Positions 12,130-20,936 of a DNA stretch of 64,000 nt are shown one piece after another. Origin of the DNA: Acidobacteriota bacterium. GTDB lineage: Bacteria; Acidobacteriota; Terriglobia; Bryobacterales; Bryobacteraceae. The position numbers and the translations under genes were made by a program. The first letter of the stretch is position 1. Each line of letters opens with the position of its first letter. The notes beneath the pieces are model-generated. The model ran no database searches, was not told the DNA's origin, and worked only from the letters and a program-made list of their open reading frames with translations. Location: assembly GCA_016185425.1 (NCBI GenBank), contig JACPNQ010000021.1, positions 1-64,000 of the forward strand, written 5' to 3'.

Positions 12130-12717
12130 TTACAGGCAGGAGCCGCCGTTCGGCAGGCGTATGCGAAGGAAATGGGTCCGCTTGTTCATGGGAATTGCCA
12201 GTTGCCGCCGGATCATGCCGGTCAGTTCTTGCTCACTGGCCTGCCGAATGGCTTCCAGCGCCAACTCACGTTGGGCCGGCTTGCGTGTTTTCTTGTTCTT
12301 CGAGAGTTCTCTGGAGGACATGAAGCACCGCGACATCCTGATGAGATCAGCCAGCGAGGCAACCAGAATAGTCCGGCCGTCGATCTCTACCTGAACCGCC
12401 TTGCTGCGCAGGCTATTGAAAGATTTGACGCCGTGGACTTGGCTGGTGAGGTCGATTTGGAGTTGAGAGTCCAGACGCAGAATCCTGAAAACGGTCGAAA
12501 TGGCCGGGAACGGCTGAGTAACCTGCCCGCCCAGCAGGCCGGCGACCTTGCGGAGCTTCGCTTCGTTCGCCGAAGAAGACCGATAGAGGTAATCGAAGTC
12601 GAGAGTTGTCTCGGGAGCACCGTGCAGCGCGGCGCCGGCGTTGCCGATCAGAATCGCTTCCAGTCGCGCGGCCGTGAAGGCGTCAGCCATCTCGACCAGG
12701 CGTGGCGCGGCGTCCAT
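12130..12717 (-). CDS. Orphan nucleotidyltransferase (AbiEii/DUF6036-like)
   Basis: A 195-residue protein if started at MDAAPRLV (12717); the reading continues upstream to 12813 but that part looks non-coding. It has a nucleotidyltransferase core: LIGNAGAALHGAPETTLDFDYL with the G-x-A and D40-x-D42 metal ligands, and a third acid in LQIDLTSQ (D89). Later comes a LADLIRMSR segment typical of AbiEii/DUF6036 type proteins, some of which are toxins of type IV or VII systems. No partner antitoxin gene is visible on either side; the flanks look decayed. Function is uncertain. Confidence 0.68.
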   Translation of the reverse strand: MDAAPRLVEMADAFTAARLEAILIGNAGAALHGAPETTLDFDYLYRSSSANEAKLRKVAGLLGGQVTQPFPAISTVFRILRLDSQLQIDLTSQVHGVKSFNSLRSKAVQVEIDGRTILVASLADLIRMSRCFMSSRELSKNKKTRKPAQRELALEAIRQASEQELTGMIRRQLAIPMNKRTHFLRIRLPNGGSCL

Positions 12718-13059
12718 GTTCCGACTTTCGCCCGAACCGGCGCGGCATGTCAGCCTTCGGACCCGCCGGTCTGCTGCTGCTATGTTGGATGCCATCCGTG
12801 TCCTCGACGACATCGGTAACCACGATGGCGCTGGTCACAAGGCGCGCCTGTCTGCTTTGGCTCCCATTTGGATCCCGGACGACCATCACTCCCGGTCAAC
12901 ACGACTACGAAGTTCGCCTCCTCAACCCACCCACCGGGTTGAGATTGGCCAGTTCGCCCGAACATTCCAGCCCGGGGCTTGTCCGGGCGTTGAGCCCTGC
13001 GCAAGGTTGGGTCTGCGATCTCGCGCCGGGTCTTCATGAAGTCATCGGGAATTCCAGCT
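12718..13059. other. Gene-poor gap of about 340 nt
   Basis: Short open frames exist on both strands, but none has a ribosome binding site or a believable protein pattern. The one clear structure is a perfect hairpin at 12921-12943, CTCAACCC / GGGTTGAG with a 7-nt loop, lacking a T-run. The stretch separates the orphan nucleotidyltransferase from the end of the TonB receptor gene and looks like decayed sequence. Confidence 0.5.
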
Positions 13060-16000
13060 TCAGAAGTTATATTTGAGCGCCAGTTGCACTTGCCGGTTGT
13101 CGGCGGCGGTGCCGGTTACAACGCCGAAGGTGCCGGTTCCGAGCGAGGCGCCGGGGTTGCCGAATTGCGGTGTATTCGTGATGTTGAAGAGTTCGCCGCG
13201 GAATAGGAGCGAATGGGATTCCTTGTAGGGTATCCGGAAGCTCTTGGAGGCGGAGAAGTCGAGCGTGTGGATGCCCGGACCAACCACTGGATTCCTCGGA
13301 GAGGTCCCGTAGGTCGTGCTCCGTGTGAAGGCGTCCGTGTTGAACCAGCGGTTCGGTGTTTTGTTCTCCAGGATTGGCGACACGCCGGCAACACTGTTCG
13401 GCCGGGGCCACAACGCGTCCACGTTCCATGTATCGCCGCTCTGCACGATGTTGATCGGGAAGCCGCTCGCCAGTGTCACGATCGCGCCGGTGGACCAGCC
13501 ACCGAGAACCGCGGCGGCCAGGCCTTTGCCGCCTTTCAGGAGGGGCACGTCGTACACTCCGGCCAGCACCAGACGATGGCGCTGATCGAGGACGCTGCTT
13601 GCGCGCTCCGCCTTTCCGCGGTTCCTCGCGTTTTGACAGTTGCAGCCGCCGGCATTGATCGTTTGGGCCGTATCGTCGATCAGGTGAGACAGGGTGTAGG
13701 CGCCGGTGAGGCTGAGGCCGCGCGACATGCGGTGCTCGAAGCGGGCCTGGAGCGAGTGATAGATGGTATTGCCGTCGGGGGCGATCATGCGAATTCTGGC
13801 GTAGGCCGGATAGGGACGGCGCGCCTGTATGTCACCGGGACCGGGCTCGGGCTGATTGAAATTGTTGAGGCTGGTGTCTACGTGCGTTCCCTTCGTCGCG
13901 ACCCAGCCGACTTCGAGAACGTCGTTCGTCGTGAGCTCCTTCGAGATCTGAAAGTTGAAGTTCTGCACGTAGGCGTTGCGGCGCTTGCGATCGGCGGGGA
14001 CGGTGACCACGTTGAAGATCGGGTTGTTGGGGTAGAGCGCGGCCGGAACCGGGGTTTGGATCGTGGCGATTGGATTGACTGTCGGATTGGAGACGGTGAG
14101 GCTGCCGCCGCCGGGAGGGTTGAGCTGGAGAATGTTCGTATTGTCGAACTGGGCGACGCTGTAGAAGATTCCGTAGCCGCCGCGGAGCACCATCTTCTTC
14201 GGCATGCGGTAGGCGAAGCCGAAGCGCGGACCGAAGTCGCGGTACTCTCCGAGATAGAAATCGGCTTGCGTGCCGGGGTCGGGCCATAGAACTGGACCCT
14301 TGGGATCGAGGTCGAAACGGAGAGTCCGGCTGACCGCGTTGACTTCGTGGGGTTGGCCCGGAATGTCCCAGCGAAGACCGATGTTCAAGGTGAGCTTGGA
14401 GGTGGCCTTCCAGTCATCCTGCGCGTAGAGCGCGTAGCGCCACTGGCGAATCTTGGAGATGGGAACACCTTCCGGCGTGAGCGTGGTGCGGGGCAGGCCG
14501 AGCATAAAGGCAGAGGCTCCGTTGCCGGAGATGTCGTTGGTGAAGGACATGTTGGCAAATGGCCAGTTGTTGGTGGTGGCGTCGTCCAGGAGGCGGCGGA
14601 TGTCGACGCCGAATTTGAAAGCGTGGGAGTTGCGGATGAGGCTGACGTTATCGACGAGTTGGTAGGTACGGCTGAAGTCGAGATTGGAGGATGCGCCGGC
14701 GTCGCCGAGGCCCATGTAGCCCGTGATGTTGATGACGGGGAAGCCTTGTTCATCACGGCGGAGCGGGCGTCCGCTGGGTCCGCCGACGTTGAGACCGTTG
14801 ATGCCGAGGGAGGCGATGGTGAACTCGGTGTTGGTGCGGGGGCTGAGCTTGGCGGCGTTGGCGCGGTTGAGGCCGAAGCGGGCTTCGTTGAGGAACGTGG
14901 GACTGAAGGTGTGGACGTGCTGGAAGCCGAGGTTGGTATTGGGGAATTGGGCGCTGTAGTAGAAGTTGGGATTGAGCTCGACGTTGGGGAAGTCGCGGCG
15001 CATCTGGATGTAGTGGAAGAAGACCTGGTCTTTCTGGCCGAAGTAGTGGTCGAGGCGAGTGAGGCCTTGATCGATGTTGAGGGCACCCTGGGTAACGCCG
15101 GAGTAGTTGACGGCGCCGGTGGTGTTGGGGAGGGGCATGTAGGTGTTGACGAGGTTGGCGGAGACGGAGTTGACGCGACTGGGCGGGATGATGTTGCCGG
15201 TAAAGGGGGTGTTGTTGTTGAAGGGATCGCGGATGATGGTGGCGTTGGCGGAGAAGTCGCCGCGGCGTTCGGCGGGAGTGAGGACGATGTTGGTGCCGGC
15301 GGACTGGCGGGAGGAGCGGATGGCTTCATAGCTGACCATGAAGAAGGTCTTATTGCGGATGATGGGGCCGCTGATGACGGTGCCGAACTGGTTGCGGCGC
15401 AGAACGTCCTTTGGGAAGGGGCCGGGGCGGAAGAAGTTGCGGCTGTCCATCTTGTCGTTTCTGAAGAACTCGAAGAGGGTGCCGTGGAGGTCGTTTGTGC
15501 CGGAGCGGAGTTGTACATTGACGTTGGCGCCGGCGTTGCCACCGTATTCAGCGGAGTAGTTACCGGTCTGGACTTTGAACTCGGAGAGAGCGTCGATGGA
15601 GGGGAACATGGTCACGTAATTTGAGCGATTGTTGACCATGGAGACGCCGTTGAGGTTGACCTGGAGCCAGGCATCGCGCGCGCCGTTGGCGATGATGCGG
15701 CTGCCGCCGGTGGAGCTGTATTGATTCACTTCGGTGACACGGACGCCGGGAGTGAGGGCGGCCAATTGCGTGAAGGTGCGGCCGTTGATGGGGAGGTTGA
15801 CGATGCGTTCGCGGCCGATGACTTCACCGAGGGTGGCGTTTTCGGTTTGGAGGAGTTGGGCGCCGGCGCTGACCTCGATGGACTGTTGCACGTCGCCGAC
15901 CTGGAGGGCGACGTCGAGGCGGGCCTGCTGGTTGATTTGCAGGTTGAGGTTTTTTGCGAGCGCGGGGCGGAAGCCGGTGGCATGGACTTCGACGGAGTAT

Positions 16001-16224
16001 TCGCCGGGCACGAGGTAGCGGACGTCGTATTTACCGTCGGCGAGGGTTTGGGTGGTGCGTTTGATGCCGGTGCCGGTTTGGGAGATGTTCACGGTGGCGC
16101 CGGCAACGGCGGCACCGGAGGGATCGGTGACGGTTCCGAGGATGCCCGTATCGAGCGTTTGCGAGAAGAGAGAGCTGCAGGAAAGCAGCGCGAGGAAAAC
16201 AACGGCGGTCCGCTTTGTTGCCAT
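13060..16224 (-). CDS. Oar-like TonB-dependent outer membrane receptor
   Basis: A 1054-residue outer membrane protein. Signal peptide (VVFLALLSCSSLFSQ), then a carboxypeptidase-regulatory-like domain at ~25-110 (GTVTDPSGAAVAGATV, GKYDVRYLVPGEYSVEV), a plug domain (~115-240, with NLPINGRTFTQLAALTPGV and YSAEYGGNAGANVN), and a long C-terminal barrel ending in phenylalanine (ALKYNF), as expected for BamA-assembled barrels. These large Oar-type receptors are multiplied in Acidobacteriota genomes; ligands are mostly unknown. AAGGGG ribosome binding site before the ATG. The plus strand over this gene is strikingly G-rich. Confidence 0.93.
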   Translation of the reverse strand: MATKRTAVVFLALLSCSSLFSQTLDTGILGTVTDPSGAAVAGATVNISQTGTGIKRTTQTLADGKYDVRYLVPGEYSVEVHATGFRPALAKNLNLQINQQARLDVALQVGDVQQSIEVSAGAQLLQTENATLGEVIGRERIVNLPINGRTFTQLAALTPGVRVTEVNQYSSTGGSRIIANGARDAWLQVNLNGVSMVNNRSNYVTMFPSIDALSEFKVQTGNYSAEYGGNAGANVNVQLRSGTNDLHGTLFEFFRNDKMDSRNFFRPGPFPKDVLRRNQFGTVISGPIIRNKTFFMVSYEAIRSSRQSAGTNIVLTPAERRGDFSANATIIRDPFNNNTPFTGNIIPPSRVNSVSANLVNTYMPLPNTTGAVNYSGVTQGALNIDQGLTRLDHYFGQKDQVFFHYIQMRRDFPNVELNPNFYYSAQFPNTNLGFQHVHTFSPTFLNEARFGLNRANAAKLSPRTNTEFTIASLGINGLNVGGPSGRPLRRDEQGFPVINITGYMGLGDAGASSNLDFSRTYQLVDNVSLIRNSHAFKFGVDIRRLLDDATTNNWPFANMSFTNDISGNGASAFMLGLPRTTLTPEGVPISKIRQWRYALYAQDDWKATSKLTLNIGLRWDIPGQPHEVNAVSRTLRFDLDPKGPVLWPDPGTQADFYLGEYRDFGPRFGFAYRMPKKMVLRGGYGIFYSVAQFDNTNILQLNPPGGGSLTVSNPTVNPIATIQTPVPAALYPNNPIFNVVTVPADRKRRNAYVQNFNFQISKELTTNDVLEVGWVATKGTHVDTSLNNFNQPEPGPGDIQARRPYPAYARIRMIAPDGNTIYHSLQARFEHRMSRGLSLTGAYTLSHLIDDTAQTINAGGCNCQNARNRGKAERASSVLDQRHRLVLAGVYDVPLLKGGKGLAAAVLGGWSTGAIVTLASGFPINIVQSGDTWNVDALWPRPNSVAGVSPILENKTPNRWFNTDAFTRSTTYGTSPRNPVVGPGIHTLDFSASKSFRIPYKESHSLLFRGELFNITNTPQFGNPGASLGTGTFGVVTGTAADNRQVQLALKYNF

Positions 16225-16338
16225 TTACTTACCCCTTACTTTTCGGGCCGATTCGTTAGGAACGGGACAGGGTTAGGAATTCAACGGGGACCGCTATGAC
16301 AATAATTTAGGATGGTAAGGCGGGTACGGAGAAATGTC

Positions 16339-16372
16339 AATCGCCCGCGTGACGTTCATCACGCGGGCGATT
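16339..16372 (-). terminator. Terminator of the GYW-repeat gene
   Basis: A perfect 14-bp stem: AATCGCCCGCGTGA (16339-16352) and TCACGCGGGCGATT (16359-16372) with a 6-nt loop, 14 nt past the stop of the minus-strand gene. The T-tail is poor (GACATTTC). It shares the 13-mer TCAATCGCCCGCG with the hairpin at 25451. Confidence 0.7.
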
Positions 16373-16386
16373 CATGATCGACGATG

Positions 16387-16950
16387 CTATCGGCGGTCAC
16401 CGTGGTGTTCGCGGTTGCCTGAACCGCGACGATAGTCATTGCGGACAAATCCGCGGTCGAAAGTAGGACGGGCATAACCCGGTGCTCTATAGCCGGGCCG
16501 GTAAACCTGCACAGGTCCGCGGTACCCGTAGTTATTGCGGACATATACACGGTTGTAGCCGCGGGGACCACCGCCCCAGAATCCTACGAAGAAGCGCCCG
16601 CCGGAGTAGCGCGGGGCGACCCAATAGCCGCCGTTATACGGTGGCCGCATCCAATAGCCGCCGACCCAAGAGTACCGTCCGCCGAAGAAATTCCAATATC
16701 CGTCTACCCAGCAATAATCAGGGCCTGGCATGAGAGGCCGCTGGTAGGCGTAGCCTGGCACCGGAGGTGGCGCCGGAGCGTAGACACCCTGATCGTTGTC
16801 GTCGTAATCGTCGTCATCGCCGGAGTATTGGCCGTTGTCATACTGCCGATTGTCGTAGTTCGGGTCCCGATAGGGCGGGTACTGCTGCCCAAACATGGCC
16901 GCGCCCAAACCGCCCGCAATGAGCAACATTGGTATCCAATTGTGTTTCAT
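16387..16950 (-). CDS. Secreted Tyr/Gly-rich protein with GYW repeats
   Basis: A 187-residue exported protein. Signal peptide WIPMLLIAGGLGAAMFGQ, then a tyrosine/aspartate-rich acidic stretch (~25-55), a proline linker, and a core with repeated W/Y-x-x-GYW units (CWVDGYW, SWVGGYW, NGGYW) like the WxxGxW-repeat proteins. The tail is Arg/Gly/Tyr-rich and basic. The charge is split between an acidic front and a basic tail, which suggests a wall- or polymer-associated protein; function unknown. AAGGAG ribosome binding site. Its own terminator follows. Confidence 0.78.
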   Translation of the reverse strand: MKHNWIPMLLIAGGLGAAMFGQQYPPYRDPNYDNRQYDNGQYSGDDDDYDDNDQGVYAPAPPPVPGYAYQRPLMPGPDYCWVDGYWNFFGGRYSWVGGYWMRPPYNGGYWVAPRYSGGRFFVGFWGGGPRGYNRVYVRNNYGYRGPVQVYRPGYRAPGYARPTFDRGFVRNDYRRGSGNREHHGDRR

Positions 16951-17116
16951 GGTCTCGTTCTCCTTCTTTGAGCCGCATGTACACTATGGCTTGTGCAGTT
17001 GGTTGGCCGAACGTAAGTTATTGACAGTAATAGCGATACCCGCTAGTGGGGCCGGTTCCCTTCAACCGTGTGGTGGTTTCCAGCCGCCACTGCCAACCTG
17101 GATGCGAATTTGCCGC

Positions 17117-17896
17117 TTACTCGATCTTCCGCCAGGTAGTCAGGGTCTTCCCATCTCCGGGCGCGGCTTTGAAGTCCCTTGGCCTCGGTTGGCCTGAAGA
17201 GGCGAAGCACAGCGTTAGTTGGGCGCCCTGGATTTCGTAGATCCCCAGTTGGCTCTTGCCCTTGTTTGGGCCGGACATCAACACGTAATCGATCGTCTTG
17301 GGCACGGCGGCGCGGTCAACCCGGAAGCGCGCGTCGATGAAGATCTGCTTACCGAACATCACCCTTGTGTGATTGCCGGCGCACGTCCTCCTGCCTGTTT
17401 TCCGCATTCTTTCGTCGAGCGGCTCGCCGTCACGAATGCATGTGAACATCGCCCATTCGCCTTCCAGTTCAGGCGTTTCACCGCCGGTACGGGGAATCTT
17501 GCCGATGGGTTCGGCTCCGGGTACAACAGGGGCAGTTCGAGTGAGCGTCTCGAGGGCATGGCCGCTTTTTGGCGCGGTAGCAAAGGCCGACGGAGCCTGA
17601 CCGCCTGTCATGTTCAGGCAGAGCCGCCAGCGATCCTTCTTTAGCTCGTAGATGCCGCGGTTCACGTTCCCTTTCTCCGGTCCGTCCGTGAATAGGAGCT
17701 TCAGGATCTTTGGCTTGTTTGCGGAACGCTCCAACTCGATCGTTCCTTTGTAGACCGCACCCATTGAGAGCGATTTGAACCGATTCCCGGTGAGGACAAT
17801 CTCGGCGCCCGCGAAACACTCCGGCGAAAGGGTTTCGCCGTCCACTTCGAGCGAGTTGACGTACCATCTCCCTTGCAGAGTTTCCAAGTCTGACAT
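17117..17896 (-). CDS. Tandem TIGR03067-domain protein
   Basis: A 259-residue protein made of two copies of the TIGR03067 domain, a lipocalin-like family of unknown function frequent in Planctomycetes and Acidobacteria. Copy 1 runs from LQGRWYVNSLEVDGE to YELKKDRWRLCLNM; copy 2 from LEGEWAMFTCIRDGEPL to YEIQGAQLTLCFA. Each begins with an L-x-G-x-W motif and has a late IYE(L/I) strand. No signal peptide is evident, so it is probably cytoplasmic. The two copies have diverged strongly. Confidence 0.82.
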   Translation of the reverse strand: MSDLETLQGRWYVNSLEVDGETLSPECFAGAEIVLTGNRFKSLSMGAVYKGTIELERSANKPKILKLLFTDGPEKGNVNRGIYELKKDRWRLCLNMTGGQAPSAFATAPKSGHALETLTRTAPVVPGAEPIGKIPRTGGETPELEGEWAMFTCIRDGEPLDERMRKTGRRTCAGNHTRVMFGKQIFIDARFRVDRAAVPKTIDYVLMSGPNKGKSQLGIYEIQGAQLTLCFASSGQPRPRDFKAAPGDGKTLTTWRKIE

Positions 17897-18062
17897 CTGT
17901 TCCTACCTTTTGGCGCTGTTAGCCAACGCGCCATTTAGGATACAGCAACGTCGACGCGGTTTAGGTGCGATGCTAGCCGGCGGTGGTGAGTCTACTGGTG
18001 AATGTAATGAGGGGGAGACGCCGTCCGGCTCGTAGATGTAGAGTGGGGAGACGATGTAAATT

Positions 18063-19196
18063 ATGGCGAATTGTACGAGATGCGGGAATGACTTGCGGGG
18101 CTCTGGGTTCTGCGTGGTTTGTGGTACACCGGCTCCGAACGTGTCTGGCCAGACTCCGTGTTGGAAGTGCGGGACTTTGGGGCCCGCCGGACGCCCGGCT
18201 TGTATGCGCTGCGGGGCGCCATTGGGGGCGGCACCCGTTCCAGCCGCCGCGCCGATGCCGCCTCCGCCTGCCGGGACCAGGCCACCGGTTCCGTACTCGC
18301 AGATGGGCGCGCCGCCTCCGGGATACCCGCCTCCGCCGGCTCCATACGGTGTGCCTCCTCCGAAGACCAAGAGCGGGTCTAGCGGAGTGGTGCTTGCGTT
18401 CGTTGGGGTGATTTTGCTTGCGGCGGTTGGAGGGGCCGGATGGTTCCTCTATCCACGAGTGATGGCGATGATTCATACGCCCGCGCCGGTTAGTCCGACT
18501 GTTGCGGAGACTCCTGTAGCGCCGGTGCCGGAAGCGAGCCCGGCACCCAATAGCGTGCCGCCGTCAACGCCGGCAGTTGAGAGCCAAGAGGTGAAGAAAA
18601 GGGATGCTGTGGCTGCGCGGCCATCCGTGGTTACGGGAGGTGGCGTCGTGGTGGGAAGCGGCGTCGTGACGAAGGGCGGGATTGTAGACCGTGCGACCGT
18701 GGAGCGGCTGGACGCTGAGAGAGCAGCAGCGGCCGAACGAGCTGCCGCGGAGAGGGCCGCTGCTGAACGCGCCGCCACCGAAAGCGCCGCGGCGGAACGT
18801 GCCGCCGCTGAGCGGGTAGCAGCGGAGCGGGAGGCTTCGGAACGCGCGGCCGCCGCAAGAGCGGAGGCGCTGCGCAAAGCGCGAGAGACGGAAGAGAAGA
18901 CGCGCGCGATCGTACCTGTTCCGCGCCCTGCCGTTGTTCCGGCGGGTCCGGGCGCGGGCACGTTGGTTTGGCGGGGCCGGATAGCGAAGAACGAGGTTGT
19001 GACGATTACGGGAATGGAGGCGTCGGCGGGCGCGGTGGAGGGGACGGCGTTGCCGGGGGTGGCGGTGTTGTTACAGTCAAGCGGAGGGTGCTCGGTGAGT
19101 TCGGCGCCGGTGCCTTCGAGCGGGTTCAAACAGTTTTCGTTCCGGTGCAAGCAATCGGGCCCGGTGACGGTAGAATTTCGTTGGTCTAAACCGTAG
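18063..19196 (+). CDS. Zinc-ribbon, single-TM, alanine-rich coiled-coil protein
   Basis: A 377-residue protein with an unusual order: two zinc ribbons (Cys4/7/17/20 and Cys33/36/47/50), a Pro/Gly/Tyr-rich linker (~55-100), one transmembrane helix (~107-130), a Pro/Ala spacer, then a highly regular coiled coil at ~212-280 built on an AERAAAERAA repeat, and a C-terminal beta domain (~298-377) that ends in VTVEFRWSKP. The zinc ribbons would be cytoplasmic and the coil periplasmic. No enzyme motif. It is followed after 11 nt by the glycine-zipper gene, so the two are probably one operon. Confidence 0.75.
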   Translation: MANCTRCGNDLRGSGFCVVCGTPAPNVSGQTPCWKCGTLGPAGRPACMRCGAPLGAAPVPAAAPMPPPPAGTRPPVPYSQMGAPPPGYPPPPAPYGVPPPKTKSGSSGVVLAFVGVILLAAVGGAGWFLYPRVMAMIHTPAPVSPTVAETPVAPVPEASPAPNSVPPSTPAVESQEVKKRDAVAARPSVVTGGGVVVGSGVVTKGGIVDRATVERLDAERAAAAERAAAERAAAERAATESAAAERAAAERVAAEREASERAAAARAEALRKARETEEKTRAIVPVPRPAVVPAGPGAGTLVWRGRIAKNEVVTITGMEASAGAVEGTALPGVAVLLQSSGGCSVSSAPVPSSGFKQFSFRCKQSGPVTVEFRWSKP

Positions 19197-19207
19197 GAGG
19201 TAAAGAG

Positions 19208-19795
19208 ATGTCGAATTTAGCGATGCGGATCGTCGTCGCGGGACTGTTGATGCAGACGGGTTACGGAGAGACGGCGCCAATAGGCAAGGACGTTGCGTTT
19301 CGGGTGCAGTTAACGTCGGGTCTGAACTCGAAGGAGAACAAGAAGGGCGACAAGATCTCGGCGGTTGTGGTGGAGCCGCAGGAGTACAAAGGGGCGACGA
19401 TGGAGGGCACTGTCGATGAGGCCAAGAGCAGCGGGAAAGTGAACAAGTCGTCGACACTGCGGTTCAGTTTCAGCTCGCTGGTACTGCAGAACGGCGACAA
19501 GGTGGATGTGCAGTCGCAGGTGAAGGGGTACAAAAACTCGAAGGGCAAAGAGGGACAGGACGACGAAGGGAACATGGTGGAGAAGAGCGGGAATCTGGGG
19601 AAGGTCGGGATTGGAACGGCGGTTGGAGCGGGGATCGGGGCGTTGGCTGGGGGCGGAAAGGGAGCGGCGATCGGCGCGGGTGTGGGAGCGGCAGCGTCGG
19701 TGCTGCTGGTATCGGTTGCGGTGAAGGGGCCGAGCGTGACGTTTGCGCCGGGGAGCGAGTTGGAGTTGTCGGTGACGGATATGCGGTCGCGTTAG
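19208..19795 (+). CDS. Exported protein with C-terminal glycine zipper
   Basis: A 195-residue protein with an N-terminal hydrophobic leader (MRIVVAGLLMQTGYGE), a soluble beta-rich domain (VAFRVQLTSGLNSKENKKGDK, then LRFSFSSLVLQNGDKVDVQ), and a glycine-zipper segment at ~130-165 (GIGTAVGAGIGALAGGGKGA). Such zippers insert in or associate with membranes. Strong AGGAGGT ribosome binding site 6 nt before the ATG. Sits directly after the zinc-ribbon gene. No known family is recognised. Confidence 0.75.
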   Translation: MSNLAMRIVVAGLLMQTGYGETAPIGKDVAFRVQLTSGLNSKENKKGDKISAVVVEPQEYKGATMEGTVDEAKSSGKVNKSSTLRFSFSSLVLQNGDKVDVQSQVKGYKNSKGKEGQDDEGNMVEKSGNLGKVGIGTAVGAGIGALAGGGKGAAIGAGVGAAASVLLVSVAVKGPSVTFAPGSELELSVTDMRSR

Positions 19796-19924
19796 GAACG
19801 CGCCGAACTGCCGGAACAGCCCGCACCACACTCGCCAAGAGCGATGGAGCGGGCCGCCGGGCAGTCCGGGTGGAGGTGCTCGTCTCCGGATCTGCTTGCC
19901 GCTTTATCTCGTAAGACTGATTCG

Positions 19925-19961
19925 CCGCTGTTTTGACGACAGGCGGGGTGAGAAAGTTTTT
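19925..19961 (+). terminator. Possible terminator after the zinc-ribbon operon
   Basis: A seven-pair stem with one bulge, CCGCTGT (19925-19931) and ACAGGCGG (19939-19946), followed after 10 nt by TTTTT at 19957-19961. The distance between stem and T-run makes this weak. Confidence 0.3.
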
Positions 19962-20892
19962 AGCTGGCTCGGCGGGTGACGAGCTCGATCCAGGGCGCGG
20001 TTGGGTTGGGGAGGTTTTCGCCGGCGCGGCTGGTACGTTGCCACTCCTTGCGGATTCGCGAGGAGAGATCGGGATAAGGCGGAGTCAACAAGCTGCTGTT
20101 GTGGGAGAGGAGAAGCTGGAAGTGGTTGGCTTCGAGTACGCCACGGAGGAGGGAGGGTGTGTAGCCGTACAAGTAAGGGAAGCCGAGCAGATTGTTATAG
20201 CCGAGTAACTTGAGCGCATGCTTGTCATCGCGGTGCCGGCGGTAGAAGGCTGCATTGGGGACGCGGATGATGAGGAGACCGTTGTGGCCGAGGAGTTGAT
20301 GCGTTCTGCGTAGCAGCCCGGCGGGGTCGTCCAACTGCTCGAAGCAGTTCCATATGAATATGGCTTCGGGTTTGCGGAGATGAGGCATGTAGTCTTCGGC
20401 GGGTTGCCGTTTGACGGAGAGGCCTTGTTGGCGGGCGAAGGCGCTGGCGGACTTACCGATATCGAGGCCGGTGGGGCGCCAACCCCACTCTTCGGCGGTT
20501 TGCAGGAATGCCCCAAGGTGGCTCCCAATTTCCAAAACCTCGGCGCCGGGGCGGAGGAGGTGCTGGTACGCCAGGCGTTTTTGCCGGAAAGCCTGCAGAT
20601 AGCGGGGATACAGGTGGCGCAGAAGAATGGGGTCGGAGGGGTCATCCTCATAACGGGCGGCAGGCGACTCGTCCCGCAGGAGGGTCCGGCAAGCGCGGCA
20701 CGCGAGGAGGCGGCCAGGTGCGCCGTGGGTGAAGCGAGTGAGGTCGGTGGATTCGTAGGGCCCAAGCTTATGGCCTAAACGGCGGCTGACGAATCTGTCA
20801 CGAAGACGGTTCTCGCGAGTGAGGGATTTGTTGGACACTTCCTCGTCCCAGAAGCCACAGCCGCAGACGGGACATGTTGTTTGACCTGGCAC
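19960..20892 (-). CDS. Zinc-finger SAM-dependent methyltransferase
   Basis: A 310-residue class I methyltransferase. The N-terminus has a CPVCGCGFWDEE zinc-binding pair and a second CRAC pair at ~67-70, as in the Methyltransf_13-type sugar methyltransferases. SAM-binding motif I is AEVLEIGSHLGAFLQ near residue 117, motif II GLDIG, and motif III GLLIIRVPNA. Such enzymes often modify sugars or lipids. Start is GTG 20892. It lies 44 nt behind the GH44 gene on the same strand, so co-transcription is possible. The C-terminal ~40 residues are family variation. Confidence 0.82.
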   Translation of the reverse strand: MPGQTTCPVCGCGFWDEEVSNKSLTRENRLRDRFVSRRLGHKLGPYESTDLTRFTHGAPGRLLACRACRTLLRDESPAARYEDDPSDPILLRHLYPRYLQAFRQKRLAYQHLLRPGAEVLEIGSHLGAFLQTAEEWGWRPTGLDIGKSASAFARQQGLSVKRQPAEDYMPHLRKPEAIFIWNCFEQLDDPAGLLRRTHQLLGHNGLLIIRVPNAAFYRRHRDDKHALKLLGYNNLLGFPYLYGYTPSLLRGVLEANHFQLLLSHNSSLLTPPYPDLSSRIRKEWQRTSRAGENLPNPTAPWIELVTRRAS

Positions 20893-20936
20893 GCCTACTT
20901 ACGGAGCAAACGGCGTGCCAACCAGCTCCAGAGGCG

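Noticed and set aside
12780..13037. Minus-strand 85-codon frame as an antitoxin partner of the nucleotidyltransferase
   Set aside because: Arg/Gly/Pro-rich with no helix-turn-helix pattern and no ribosome binding site; overlaps the gap of apparent decay.
14347..15624. Long open frame on the plus strand inside the TonB receptor gene
   Set aside because: Gly/Ala/Val/Glu-rich translation typical of the antisense of a GC-rich gene; the minus-strand receptor explains it.
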